From Beaufortia kweichowensis (lineage: Eukaryota > Chordata > Actinopteri > Cypriniformes > Gastromyzontidae), in contig CM032809.1 in NCBI GenBank assembly GCA_019155185.1, positions 3,591,621-3,655,620 of the forward strand: DNA of 64,000 bases. Reading direction: 5' to 3'. The notes beneath the pieces were generated by a model that did no database searches, had not been told where the DNA came from, and saw only the letters and a program-made list of their open reading frames with translations. The position numbers and the translations under genes were made by a program. Shown here piece by piece: positions 25,725-38,010 of the stretch (position 1 is its first letter; the number at the start of each line of letters is the position of its first letter).

Positions 25725-27835
25725 GTAATTAACAAGAAGCAAATTTAATGAGAGTTGTCATGTGTGGGTTTGTCTTGTTAAAACTGCCTCTGAGGATTAT
25801 AGATGGTTGATAATGTTTAAAGAGACTCGTTAAAGGGCATGCCATGTGTTTTTTTATGTTGTAGTGTCCACAAATGTATGTATAAACACTGTGGCACTTC
25901 CAGCATAACTGTTTGTTTGAGCTAGATATAGAAACAAAGGCTCAACCAATGGCATGGATTGGGGGCTGGGCTATTTGCTTGTCCAAACAATGGAAGTCAT
26001 TATTTTTGGAAATCCATTTAGTGACAACTTGCACAAATTACTTAAATCGTATCCAAACTGAATTAGCTTTTCAGTGTACCTCGTGAAGTTTTTCCACACA
26101 GCCATCTAAGCTAAGCGTTTCCTTTAAGTAATTAGCCATAGCTTGAAGCGGTGCAATAACTGACCCTGGATCAGTAATCCTTCAGTAAGCATTTGCTACA
26201 TTGATTATGGATTTTCTTTGTCAAGCAAGAAATTTTCTCTAACCTTTAAAATGCCTGACAAAATCCCTTCAGTGTGATCTTCCTATCTTTCCATCTGACA
26301 GAAAGGTTTCTAGCCGCATACCTCAACGCAGTAAGGCAGAACTTGTTGTTTTAGCAGCCCGTGGCTTTTATCATGAGAGGAGATAAAGAAGCCTCTCTGA
26401 GACAAGGTCAGTTAGTCAGCCGTGGAAAATGGGAAAGAGATGTAACTGTAGACACGTGCGTGTGTGTGTGGGCGCTGTATTGTTGATATCAATACTTTCC
26501 TCATTACCACCCACATTCTTGAATTCGATGTGCACACCTCCCTTTGCCTGAGGAGAAATTGTGGGGCTTTCCTCTGTCACGCTATGTGGACGTGATAAAC
26601 TGTGTAGAAAAGCGTAAAATTTGGAAAAATAATGCCAGAGCAGGTGGATTATAACATGACCAGAAAATACAAAGTCCATATTGAGATCTGGGATTGAAAA
26701 ACTAGAAATAAGTTTTAAAACAATACTTGAATCTCATGCTGTAAAATAAAAAAAATAATGCAAATATTGAAGATTCTGCAGTACTCATATATGCAAATCT
26801 ATGACCTTGATAACTTCTTTGTGCAAAATGTCAAATTTTGCTTCCATCAAAACACACAAATGTTCTTTGAGAAATCATGCATTGGCTGAAATGCATGCCG
26901 TCATACACCTAATACTAAAAAAGATATTCCTTTTTTTTTTGGTTTACTTTTGGTTCACTCAATTAGTTACTCTGATAAAATTATTTGTGATGACAAACGT
27001 CTTCCTCTAGAAATCTTAGACTTTCTCTGTATTTGATTCGAGTAGAACAAGGATAACAGAATAATAATATCATAATATCATCATTAAATCCTGCCTCTCA
27101 ACATCAACCCTGTTTTATCGTTTCAGTTGTTTATCTTCAGAGCGATTAAAGCTGAAGGAGTCGACTTTGTGCAGTGTGTAACACACGGCAGCTTTCAGCA
27201 GCGCTGGCAGGAAACAGTCTATAACATGTTTCACTTCGTCACCCTGTATGTTTTTCCCCTGCTTGTTATGAGCTTCTGCTACACTCGAATCCTTGTGGAA
27301 ATAAACCGCCAGATGCCACGTGCTAAAGGAAAGGGTAATTGACTTTTGCCTTGTTCTTTTGTTGTACCTGTCACTGACGAAGTGTTTCTCCTCGCTAATC
27401 TCATCCCAAACTTCATCTTCCTTTCTAGGTGGGGAACCTTGTCTAAGACGCAGTGGAACAGATATAATCCCAAAGGCTCGCATGAAGACCCTAAAGATGA
27501 CCATCATTATCGTGGCATCGTTTGTGGTGTGCTGGACACCGTACTACCTGCTCGGCATCTGGTACTGGTTCCAGCCTCGCATGCTGCAGGTGACGCCGGA
27601 ATACGTCCATCACATTCTCTTCGTCTTCGGGAATCTTAACACGTGCTGCGACCCGGTCATCTACGGTTTCTTCACACCCTCATTCAGAGCGGACATAGCC
27701 AGTTGTTTGTGTAGAAGACATCAGAGTTCATCTCCGAAATCACTGGACAGACTATCTGCAAGAAGAGGTGGAGCCAGTGGAGAAGCAGAGTCAGATCTCG
27801 CAAGTGGTGATCAGCCCAGTGGACAACAAGCATGA
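25200..27835 (+). CDS. gnrhr: gonadotropin-releasing hormone receptor, teleost type with cytoplasmic tail (3 coding exons)
   Basis: Coding exons are 25200-25724, 27127-27334 and 27429-27835. They total 1,140 nt, or 379 aa plus TGA. The product is a rhodopsin-class seven-helix receptor that binds GnRH at the cell surface and, in this family, couples mainly to Gq/11. Visible features are N-glycosylation sites at N4 and N18, TM1 about 43-65, TM2 about 79-100 with D88, and the TM3-end motif DRHHAIL at 139-145. C115 and C192 are the expected extracellular disulfide. CWTPYY at 279-284 lies in TM6 and DPVIY at 319-323 in TM7. The TM4-ECL2 segment FASPQLFIFRAIK is typical of GnRH receptors. A Ser-rich tail of about 50 residues follows TM7, which mammalian type I receptors lack. 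The ATG starts one base after the splice acceptor at 25197-25198. An in-frame upstream ATG at 25053 lies before that acceptor and was not chosen. Family is secure; which teleost paralogue it is cannot be decided here. Confidence 0.95.
25725..27126 (+). other. gnrhr: second intron of gnrhr
   Basis: 1.4 kb between the TM4-end and TM5 exons. No internal gene seen, only a short GT run at about 26458. Confidence 0.9.
27127..27334 (+). CDS. gnrhr: gnrhr coding exon 2
   Basis: Encodes residues 176-244: ECL2 with C192, TM5 and the start of the third intracellular loop. The acceptor is TCGTTTCAG at 27118-27126. It ends in phase 1 (AAG G) before donor GTAATT at 27335. Confidence 0.94.
27429..27835 (+). 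CDS. gnrhr: gnrhr coding exon 3
   Basis: Encodes residues 245-379: end of ICL3, TM6, TM7 and the cytoplasmic tail, ending in TGA at 27833-27835. The acceptor is CTTTCTAG at 27421-27428. The preceding intron is only 94 bp. If retained, it would add Asn and then a stop, cutting the receptor after TM5. Confidence 0.95.
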
Positions 27836-28109
27836 AGGTCAAGACTTTTAATCTGTGTCTAGACTATGATGATGGTGTCATGGTATTTAGAATATGTGCA
27901 AGTATAATGTTTGCTTTCTTGATGCTTGAATCCAGTTAAATCAGACTGTATATTGATCATATATAAGCAACTGTCTCAGTGTGACATTGTGGTTTTAAGC
28001 CTGAATGTCTAATAGGAAGTAAAAGCACACTACTATTTACAAGATTAGGGTCACTCGACTGAAATGTTTCTCATGAGCTTAATAACTTTTGGTCTGAAGG
28101 CTTATGTTT

Positions 28110-28545
28110 GAATGTTTGTAGAGAAAATTTCAATTTTAATATATTATTTTTATTTAATATTTTTTCTATCTATCTATCTATCCATCCATCCATCCATCCA
28201 TCCATCCATCCATCCATCCGAAATGGATGACTTGAACCAAATAATGAAGAAAAGCAGCCAATATAAACCCAGAATAGATACTCCATTAAGAAACTGGTTG
28301 ATAAAATGCAGGGTATATTTTTGCAAATTCTAGGCAAAGGATGACTACACTAAAGATGCTAAAATATGACATGACTTTATGATATTGTTTATGATTGATT
28401 TATTTTATTATGATTTTTATAGTCAGAACATAATTCTTATAGTTACATCTGTGTTATTTATTAGGTTTGATGAATTTACTATTATTGAAAATGTAGAAAA
28501 ACACATAAAAAATGAGTAAGTGATCCTAAACGGTTGAATGGTAGT
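28110..28545 (+). repeat. dispersed repeat, family A copy 1, with an internal tetranucleotide expansion
   Basis: Shares ordered words with 37680-38010: ATGGATGACTTG, TTAAGAAACTGG, GCAAATTCTAG and GATGCTAAAATA. It ends near CCTAAACGGTTGAATGGTAG, a word common at the ends of teleost miniature elements. It lies just downstream of gnrhr. Confidence 0.55.
28166..28219. repeat. microsatellite (CTAT)n then (CCAT)n
   Basis: About four CTAT units run into about nine CCAT units without interruption. Confidence 0.95.
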
Positions 28546-31500
28546 GTATATTTGAATCTAAATGACCAAATTGAATATGCAGTGTCAAGCATATGAATGT
28601 GCAGAAATGTGAAATATTTGCCTGTCTGGAACAGGGTAATAAATACAGTGCCTAATTCATAGTCCACATGTATAACAGCGCACGCATTTAAACATTTGTT
28701 GACATGGATGGCTAATTAATTACAGCTCACAGTACCCAGCGACATACCGGAGCTGAAAGCTTGTCTGGCGCCACGCTTGTGTAACATATCACCTAAAGTT
28801 ATACAAAACTGCCTTAGCAAAATTTCTTTGAAAGAAATGCTGTTGTGAATGTTGTGTAACCACCATAGATGTTCTTTGCTAGTCATTGTTTGCAGAAGTA
28901 GTGTATTTTGCTAATGATATGCATGAATCTCCAGAATTTCTTGTGGTGCGTGTTAGTGATTATTGTTTGTGACCATCCAGCCTTAACCCAAATATCTAGA
29001 TAAATGTGAATACAACATGCTGTTTCTAAGATGGTCATCAATATATTGTGTAAGTAAAGAAAAACTATCGGAAAAAAAACAGCTTGTGTGTCCCTCATAT
29101 GTATTTTTTAAATCAACATCAGAGTTAAGAAAGTTCTCTGAGGTCATGACAAAAATGACAGGATAATTCATAACATGATTAAGGGAAATGAAACACAAGT
29201 CAATGATTGCTGTTTAGAGGTGCTTCAAGAGATGGATTCATCAAACACTGGCCTCTAAGGGGATGAGATGTGTTCAGATTGTTTATTGGATAATTTTGTT
29301 ATTTGTCCATCATGCTTTGAAAGCAATATTAAGGACTCTTGACAGAATTGAGTTTAAAGGGCTCTTTATAAGGGCATTTTAGGTCTGTCATCAGCACTAG
29401 GACTTCTCAACAATTTAAAAGTGCACCCAGCACCCTTATTTTCTGAGGTCATAACCAATTTTTATTAACCTTATGCTGGAAACTGCATGTTTGCATTTTT
29501 TTCTGCATTTTTACACATTTACTCATGGTTCCTGAAGCTTTGTTAGCAGTGCCACAGGATTTTGGAATCAACTCCCAAACAATAAAAAAATGGATAAATG
29601 TTAAATATGTAAATTACACTCACCTTTCAACCTGCTTTTCTGTATCCCAGCACGACACCTGCATGATACAACAAACAACAATCTTTTGAAACAGCTCATC
29701 TAATGCAGATGTAAATTAATCAAGACTGCGAGACAAGTGCGAGAACACACTGATCAATTTGTTTTTAGTAGGAAAGTGTGAAAAGAGGCAGAACAAGAAA
29801 ATGTATTCATTAAGAAGATAAAAAAACAGGGTTGCTATTTTTACATTTTAAAATTATCACCAAGTGCGTGCCATTCACAGAGGAGAAATATCAGTTTCAA
29901 AACCCCCTGCTTTGCTCAATGTTGTACACGTTACCATCAGTATGTTTGTGTGCATGTGTTTGTGTGCCAGCGAATGCACATAAATCAATTTGGTGACATG
30001 TGTTGGAGTGGGTGAGATACGTCCTCTCTGCGAGCAGGTGTGATGGGTCCTTCTGCAGTAAACATGTCAGTCTAATCACATCAGTACAGTGATCCCAGAC
30101 TTATCTCTGACCGGCCTCGACTCCTACATGCTATTGTCCCTGTCGAAAGCACACACCCATACAAACACAGTTAATGTTCAGAGACATCACAGCTTTCGTC
30201 TCTGCCATGACTCCTGTTAGACAAAAACAGTTCATGTACTGTCTGATCCTTAAGGTGATCAGACAGTAATTAATTAACCTTTTTGATAATTAGAATAAGA
30301 AAGACTGCTCTACACATACACTGTACAGACGAATCCTAGATGTTGAATCACAACATGCAGCACGTCCTATTAATAATTCATTGAATCTCTGAAAATCCAT
30401 ATCTGTGGCCTGTAAGGCATTCACGTCACTGTAACTGTAGATCTCTTAGACACTGTGACTGTAAAATCAGACACAGCATTAGTTGCAAACTAAATCTTTA
30501 TCTGTGAATTTATCCATGTGGATGAACGTGGATGAATAAATGAATGGAGAGATGCAATCAAAATCCTTAACTTTATGCCCTTGAGTGATTAAACCCCCAG
30601 AGGACCACTCCTGCAAATATAAGCGTATAAGTTATTCAATATGATATTTAATGCCATTTAATTTTCATGCAGTAAGGTACTGATGAACACAGAATCAATG
30701 TTTAGCTGCTTAGCAAGTTTTTCTTTTGGAGAAACCTAAAAAGAATTCAGTGCTGTTTTATCAAAGTAAAACCTTTAGAGATACAGTATATATGTATGCT
30801 TAAGCACTAAGTTTGGCAGCAAGTTGCTCAGCATAGTGTTTGACTTTCTATGAAATTTCATTTCAAGGTGAGAAAAAATAATGAAAAAATAAAAGAAAGT
30901 GTAACAAGAGCACTTGGTCCAAAATTACTCAACCCACAAACACATGTGTCATTGTGACAGTATACAGATACACTGCTTTTACCCTTCTGTGATCCTGACT
31001 TTAATCTATGAAAATCATTCAATCTTCACATCCATAAACAGCCTCAATATGAACCATAAGCCTTAGATCAGTCCTGCCCCACATGCCACATCTCATTCGT
31101 GTCAATCACGTCCACCTCATCCCTCGTCTCAATTACGCCGCAGATGACACTGCTGTTTACGGAAACTACTTCAAACTATTTCCTTCCATACAGCTCAGTT
31201 CATCTCTCCACTTTAATGAGACAAAAGTCTAAATGTTTTGTGGGAAGAGGCAAATTTTAAAAGAGCGAAAACAGCATTTATTTTTGTAGTCGCATGAAAT
31301 TGTGTTTTTGTATGAAACAGTGAGTGGGCAGAATCTGGCAGTGAAAGAGAATAAATAGAGATGAAATGTGCCTGAAATGGCAACTTTTTAACAAAGTGCA
31401 AAAAAGTAAGAAGAAATACAAATACTCAGGAGCAGAAAAAGCCAGTTCACTATGGCTACGTGTATAAGGATGATGCTACAAACCCAGAAAAATTGCATAA

Positions 31501-34500
31501 TTTCTGAGAAAATCTGTGTGACCACATAAGATGACTCATTGATTGCTTTAGGGCTAATTTAAAGTGGGACAACAAAAGAAATTTAACGCCTTAACTCTTA
31601 TTTCCTCTGAGATTAAAGAGCCGATGCTTTAATTACAAAGATTAAAAAAGCAACTAAGGTTGGATTAAATGAAATCACAAGGGGATAAAATTACAATCTT
31701 ATATTTTAATTTATGTATATTTATAGCTTTACTTGAATTTATGTTTATTTAAATTTTAACATTTGGCTGATGGATTTATCATGTATGAACTGAGTGAAAT
31801 TGAGCTACACAAACACATTTCATGTGTCATGATGATCTGTCTAAGCATGAGGTTTTGAATATTTAAAGACAATAAAATCTCCTCTTTAGGCAAAACATAC
31901 GGTCATAAAAATAAATTACTAGGACTAGCACGTACCTACTGTAGTGACTCTCCTGAGATGAAAACACCTACAAGATTTAAGATATGGGAGGTGTATTCTG
32001 TTTAGTTATTCAACACACGCCTGATTTAGTCAAGTCTGTGATTACGTCTGATTGCAGTTTCTGCTGTACTTAACCCAGTAAAAGAAAACATCACAGCTGT
32101 GTTAGTCATTGGTGCACACACAGTGACATTTATGTCTTTAAACATGTACAGACCATGTTGATCCTGTATCCTGAGACCTAATCCTGACTCTATATGTAAT
32201 TTGTCTTCTGAACAAACAGAGCTGGAGAAGAAAATGAAAGTCAAGGTCACTCACATCAATAATGTCTGTAGAAAGAAGTTCTTGTTGCATTCTCTAGAGA
32301 CAGCAGAGAAGACAGCTTTTACTTGATATGGGCACAAGTTGTTCTGGAAGAAGGTGTAAACGTTATTAAGATGATGGCTGTGAGTGTATCTTTTTTTTTT
32401 TCTCAGACTGGCAAGAGAAACACTCCAGTACCCACAGTCTTGACATTTTTTTTCACCAAAATTCTAGGACTAAAAGTTCAACACTGCAATCAAGAAAATA
32501 AATAAATAAATGAAGGTTATTCTTTAAAGAGGGCACATTCAGTTCCCCTTTGATTAAGCACAATGTGGCTCAGCTTCACTTGCAGGACGGGCTCTCCCAC
32601 CTACCCTGATAATAGAGGCCTGACATTTGAGACAAATGCCACTCTGTGTATTGGGGAGGCCTGCATAAATCAAACATGTTCCCAGTGTGCTCAATCAGTC
32701 TCCCGCTTACAGTCTGACAATCATGTAAGGCTAATCATTAACAGTTTAGAACAAATCTGATCACAAATGAGTTTAATGAGCTGAACTATAATATTAGGAG
32801 GCAGCAATTACTCAACGCAGGTGCGAGTGCCTACAAACAACGATTTAATTAATGGAGTATTTTGTGGTTCTTGGAGCAATTAAATTATTAAATTTGATAT
32901 TAAGGTTTACATAGAAAAACAAGAAAGTAACAAAGTATGCAAATGCTTATTTTAAATTAAATTAATTACTTTAAATACTGCAATTAATGACTTTTTTATT
33001 ATTATTTATTTTATTATTCGTTACCCAGTCTGTGAAAACCAGGCTAAAGTCTAAAAATCTAATTCTGAGATAACGAGCATCAAAGTTTGATTTCACCTAT
33101 TCATTTCACTATGATTTCAATCTTGACATGACATTACTCTGACAATATTAAAGATATCAATGTTAAATTCTCACAGAATATTCTATGAATATTTTATGTA
33201 GAAAACAGAAAAATCACAAAAATGACTTCACATATTATTATTTATTTTCTTGCTTCCTAAACATTGATTCCTAAACAAGGTTAACTTTGCACAGAATGTT
33301 CTTTACATTATGTATGATGATCAATGACATTATGTACGACAGTTAATCACACAAATGACTTTAGCTGGGTCACAGGCTGTAGCACATATATCCACTATAT
33401 TTTCAAATATCCAAAACAAGCACATGAACTGAAAATATTACAAAAAGAAATTTTTTAAAATGCTCTCATTTTACTTGTGGGAAAGCAAATTGTTTATGGC
33501 TTGTCCTCACAGACACACACTTTCATTTATAAATTTAATATCACACATGAAACCGTACGTGCCACTGTTGCTTCATTTCAAACAATATCCGAATCTTATA
33601 TTTACATGTTGGTAGGATGTCTAGATAAAAAAATAGATCTTGCCTATTTACTCTGACAAACTCATAGCAGGCTCATAACAGCAGTGAAATATTTGCCACA
33701 TGCACGTACAGACCTCACTGTCTTGCAGGAGTGTGATTGATGATTAAATGAATGCACCAATATATTCTATGTACACCGCAGCCACATTCACGTGACTGAC
33801 TGATTACTTACATGAGACACACTGCAAAGACAAATCTGATTGACAGAAAGCACGTAGGAAAGCAACCGGGTGTGGAATGTGATCTCCGGCAGCATCCAGT
33901 TTGGATTGGCTGCATTCTCCTTTCATTTATTTCATTTAAATTCTGATCTAGATAACATTCTTCATTGATTCTGGCTGCCATTAATTTTCAGCATTTGTTT
34001 GCTCCTGCCTCATGCAAATTCCTCCATGCACATCACCTCCCTGTCTCTCTCTCACACATTTTTGCTGTTTTTTTCTCACTGTCTCTTCACACATCTATTT
34101 CGAGTTTTGCTGAAGAAAAAACAGCATATAAAACATTCAACGATGTATATAAAAGTCAGAATACCATGTGACATAACATTGGCATAAACGCAATAAAATG
34201 TTTATGTTATGCATGCTGTCCTATCAGAAAGTATTGTGCTACCTTCTTACCACCATGTTTCAAAACAAATCTATAATATAAATGCAACAAATGCTATAAT
34301 ATAAATGCAACAAAAGCTGCACAACTAGCAACATTCAGCTTAGTGCTCTGTGCAAATGTGATCTCATTAGTTTAACCATATAATGCATCTCACAAATGTG
34401 TTTAGATATGCATAATAGATAGACACACTCTGCTAAAATTAATTATGTGGTGACAATTCAGTTTTCCTAGGATATTAACAAACATGAGTCCATGGAAAAT

Positions 34501-36552
34501 GAGGCATGGGACATTAGTGAGCATTCAGCAATCCATTTAACAGCTTAGGCTTTAGAGACAATGCTCCTGAAATAAAACTGTCATCGGTGTCTCTGATATT
34601 AAGACATAACTGCAGCACTGTACATCTTTCTCTTGTTCCCTCTCTAGACCAACACTAAGATCAAGTTGAATGAACACGCAGGTTATGAGTCACAGATGCT
34701 AAAATGTCACATCAAGAAGCCGATATGAGTACCTGGAGTTTCTCACGCACACAGTCATCACCCTCTGTCTCTACCGCTAACATTAAGAACCCCTTCAAAC
34801 ACACTTTTTAGCATATTGACAATTTCTATATACAATGATCGTGTTTCATGTGCACTGCAGTACAAATGACCAGTACAAATGACAACAGCACATTTATTAA
34901 CAAGCTGAAGAGAAATACCATCTGCCATTTCTGCTGAGCTCAAAGTTTAGGAGAAATGCCAAAGAAGAAAATGAATCAGCCAGTGGCTACACTGTCACAG
35001 GATGCATAATTTTCTTCCCATGTGGCTTTGAAAGGCCACTAAACACATCTTCAAATAATTGGATCCACGAATAGCTCCTAATACATACTGGGTGATGGAT
35101 TAAATTAAGCACCAATGGGTTACAGCACTGATTATTTTTATGTATGAAGACAGGCTGGGGCATGAACTGAGACACTATCTACAGTTGCCCAACAAAGTAT
35201 TAGACACTGAATGTATAAATGTCATTGCATTTAACACGTGCAATAACACGTACAATGAAAAAAATGGCATTTTGTCATTTGTTGGCATGCTTTAAAGCAA
35301 ATGCATATGAATAAAACACATTTAGGACTACAGTACTTTTTGTATGTATTTGATACAGTTTTACTGCATTAATCTAAGATTCATTCATAGGTTTCCTGTC
35401 GGTTTACAAGAATGACACCTGGGACCTAAGAACAAATAAAAGCATGCGGACAGAGTATCCTTAGACGTCTATGTTCTTGAACAGTCTCAGCTCAGATATT
35501 ACCCAGTTTCCTCTACTGCTGACACAAGACTTTTCCAAAGCAGTGGAAGTTCTCATTAGCCGAACAGCTTTATGTCATGATATCTGTCTTCCTATGGTGA
35601 ATTATTGGAACTTTGGGTACTGCAGAACAAAACCACCTTAAACTCGTCTGTATGAGGAGGGGTAAATGCTCAGAGCTGTACGAGACAATAAAGGAAGATA
35701 CAGACACAGCGGTGTTATGGGATTGTCTCAGCTTCACATTGTTTTGAACAGGTTCTTTACAACATCGAAAAATGATTGAAAGGATGTTGCATGGTGTTGG
35801 TAAAATCATATTCACATATAAACAGTTCCTGATTTAAAAAATAAGTAAATGAATAAATAATAGAAGAATTTTAAATTTCATTTGCATTGGCAACCATTTG
35901 CGAATGGAGACAAAAAAGTAACAATGAGGGGCTATGAAAGGTACAAATGAAAATTTGAGATGCGGAAATGTTTCAAAAATAACATCCACATGATGACAGA
36001 AAGAACTGAGGATCTGGAAAGAAACAGTGGGTTGCACATGACAGCATGGAAGGAAACTACAGCTTGAGAGGAGTCACATGGGGGAGAGGGCAGCTGATAG
36101 GATGCAAAAATAACAAAGAACTGGAAAGAACTGTTAAGAAGAATCTTAACACGTCTCAACAGAGCAGGCTGCGTCTTACTGCTTGATCTTTGTTTAAACA
36201 TGGATGTAATTACAGTTTAGAGGCTCATTATGAAGCAGGGAGGTGTTTTAATGAACAGAGTGAAGACAGAAGATGATACAGACAGACCACTGCAGGACAA
36301 AACAGACCGCAGAGATGATATTGTACACAAAGAGAGTCAAAACGGCTTCTCGGTACATAGGACAGTCAGATAACAGCAGGACTGCAAGTTTGTGCAAAAT
36401 GCTACTGGAATATGATATAGAGAATTAAAGACACAATTAGACAGAATATGCAAATAGAAAGAGGTGATAAATGAATAAAATAAGTGTGGGGGGCAGAAGC
36501 ATTTGTCTAATTCATTCAAGCTATACATTTTTAATGAGTACATGCATTCCCT
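28546..36552. other. intergenic, no gene seen
   Basis: A+T-rich spacer between gnrhr and the 3' end of igdcc3. The perfect 11-bp-arm hairpin at 30238-30267 is the only structure I noted. No convincing exon. Confidence 0.5.
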
Positions 36553-36776
36553 GTAAGCAAGGAAATCTTAGAGCGCTGTTAAAGACATTCCCATTGGTTG
36601 CTAGGTGATGACACCATCTTCCTAAATGAGGGATTTATCAAAACATTTCAAAGCCTGTACTTGAGAAGTCGACTGCTGTACAAGTTAGTAATGCAATAAA
36701 GATAGAACATATAGGAAGTTGAAGAATTAGACTCATGGGTCTGATCTCTTGACATTTTTGATGACATAATCTATAT
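36553..36776 (+). repeat. 0.2-kb direct duplication, copy 1
   Basis: Nearly identical to 39953-40152 in the same orientation. It runs from GTAAGCAAGGAAATCTTAGA to TTTGATGACATAATCTAT. Copy 1 has about 25 bases (around CCATTGGTTGCTAGGTGATG) that copy 2 lacks or has altered. Elsewhere only about 2-4 substitutions are seen. Confidence 0.93.
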
Positions 36777-36789
36777 TTCTAATGACACA

Positions 36790-36872
36790 ATCTATATTTC
36801 GGAAATCAAATCTATGACCTTGGTGGTGTATGCAAAATTATCTACCAGTTGAGCTACAGAAGAGCTCTCAAC
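36790..36872 (-). mobile_element. tRNA-derived SINE head, degenerate
   Basis: The minus strand reads TGTAGCTCAACTGGTAGA (A box), then CCAAGGTCATAGATTTGATT, a decayed B box. It directly adjoins the first copy of the 0.2-kb direct duplication. Confidence 0.6.
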
Positions 36873-37679
36873 AGAAATAGATACAAACAACAAAATGAAT
36901 TGAATGAATTGACAAGAAATGAGCATACTGCACAGAATAGAAATTTCAACAAGGTGTTTGAAACCATCGTCCAAATGTGCTGCAAGAGGAAGCAAACAAT
37001 TGGACTCCTGACTCAAAAATCTTATATTAAATGAGATACAGCCACTGTGGATGACAACCAGCCCTCGTCTCCTCTATTCAGAAAACCGCATTTAATTGCC
37101 AATGATAATATTTCTCACAGAACAACTGACCTTGACTGTTCATAAGCAGCGTCCTTTTGCTTATTAAATCACTACAGGTACCACCAACTATCAGCTGCAC
37201 AAGAGGAAAAAAAGAGAAAGTGGGTTGTTATTGATTGGTGCAGTGTAACTGTACAGCCAATAAATCAAGAGGTGAAAAGAAACCCTCATTCATCATTTCA
37301 GTCAAATGTAGCTACAGCATATGCATTTTGTACTGTTACAAAAAGTGATGTGGTGTTTTGGCAAATATATGCTAGATATTAACTGGTCATGTACAAATGA
37401 ATAATTAGAAGACTAAATTAGATTTAATATGCCAGTTAAGTAAAACGCAATAACAAACTTACTGGTAAACACAAACAAGAATATAAAACAGTGGCACTGT
37501 ACACAAATCTAAATAAATACAACCACTCTTATCAAATCTCAGATCAATTCTTACTGTCTCAAGCAGATGCACAAGAGGAAAATAAAACTGAATTTGAAAA
37601 AAGCTTTTCGATTTGATTTGATTTCCTATTGAAGTTCACTCAGGCAAATGCATGATGTTTCAAGACGTCTGATCTTTAT

Positions 37680-38010
37680 TTCTATATCTATATATACAGT
37701 GGCACTGAAAGGTTTTCACAACTGACAACATTTTTTCTCATAATCTTAAAATATTTTGTAATCAAAAATATAATTGTGCCAACATACTAATTTCTTATAT
37801 TATATCATTTCAAAATTATATTTTTATAAATGGATTACTTGGACTAAACTTGGTTTAAAAAGCTTCTCAGGTTGACACTTTAAGAAGCTGGATGATAACA
37901 TGCAAAGAGTATGATTTAGCAAATTCTAGAGTTTTAGTTTTTTCTAGACAAAAAAACTACTTTTGAAAATGCTAAAATACAACACTGTTTATTTATTTAT
38001 TTATTGAGCT
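37680..38010 (+). repeat. dispersed repeat, family A copy 2
   Basis: Begins near ATACAGTGGCACTGAAAGG and shares ATGGATTACTTGG, TTAAGAAGCTGG, GCAAATTCTAG and AATGCTAAAATA with the copy at 28.1-28.5 kb, in the same order and orientation. Confidence 0.55.

Noticed and set aside
28166..28219. CRISPR-like array
   Set aside because: It is a simple tetranucleotide microsatellite with no spacers.
36790..36872. A functional tRNA gene on the minus strand
   Set aside because: The A box is good but the B box is decayed and the cloverleaf cannot be completed. This is a SINE head.
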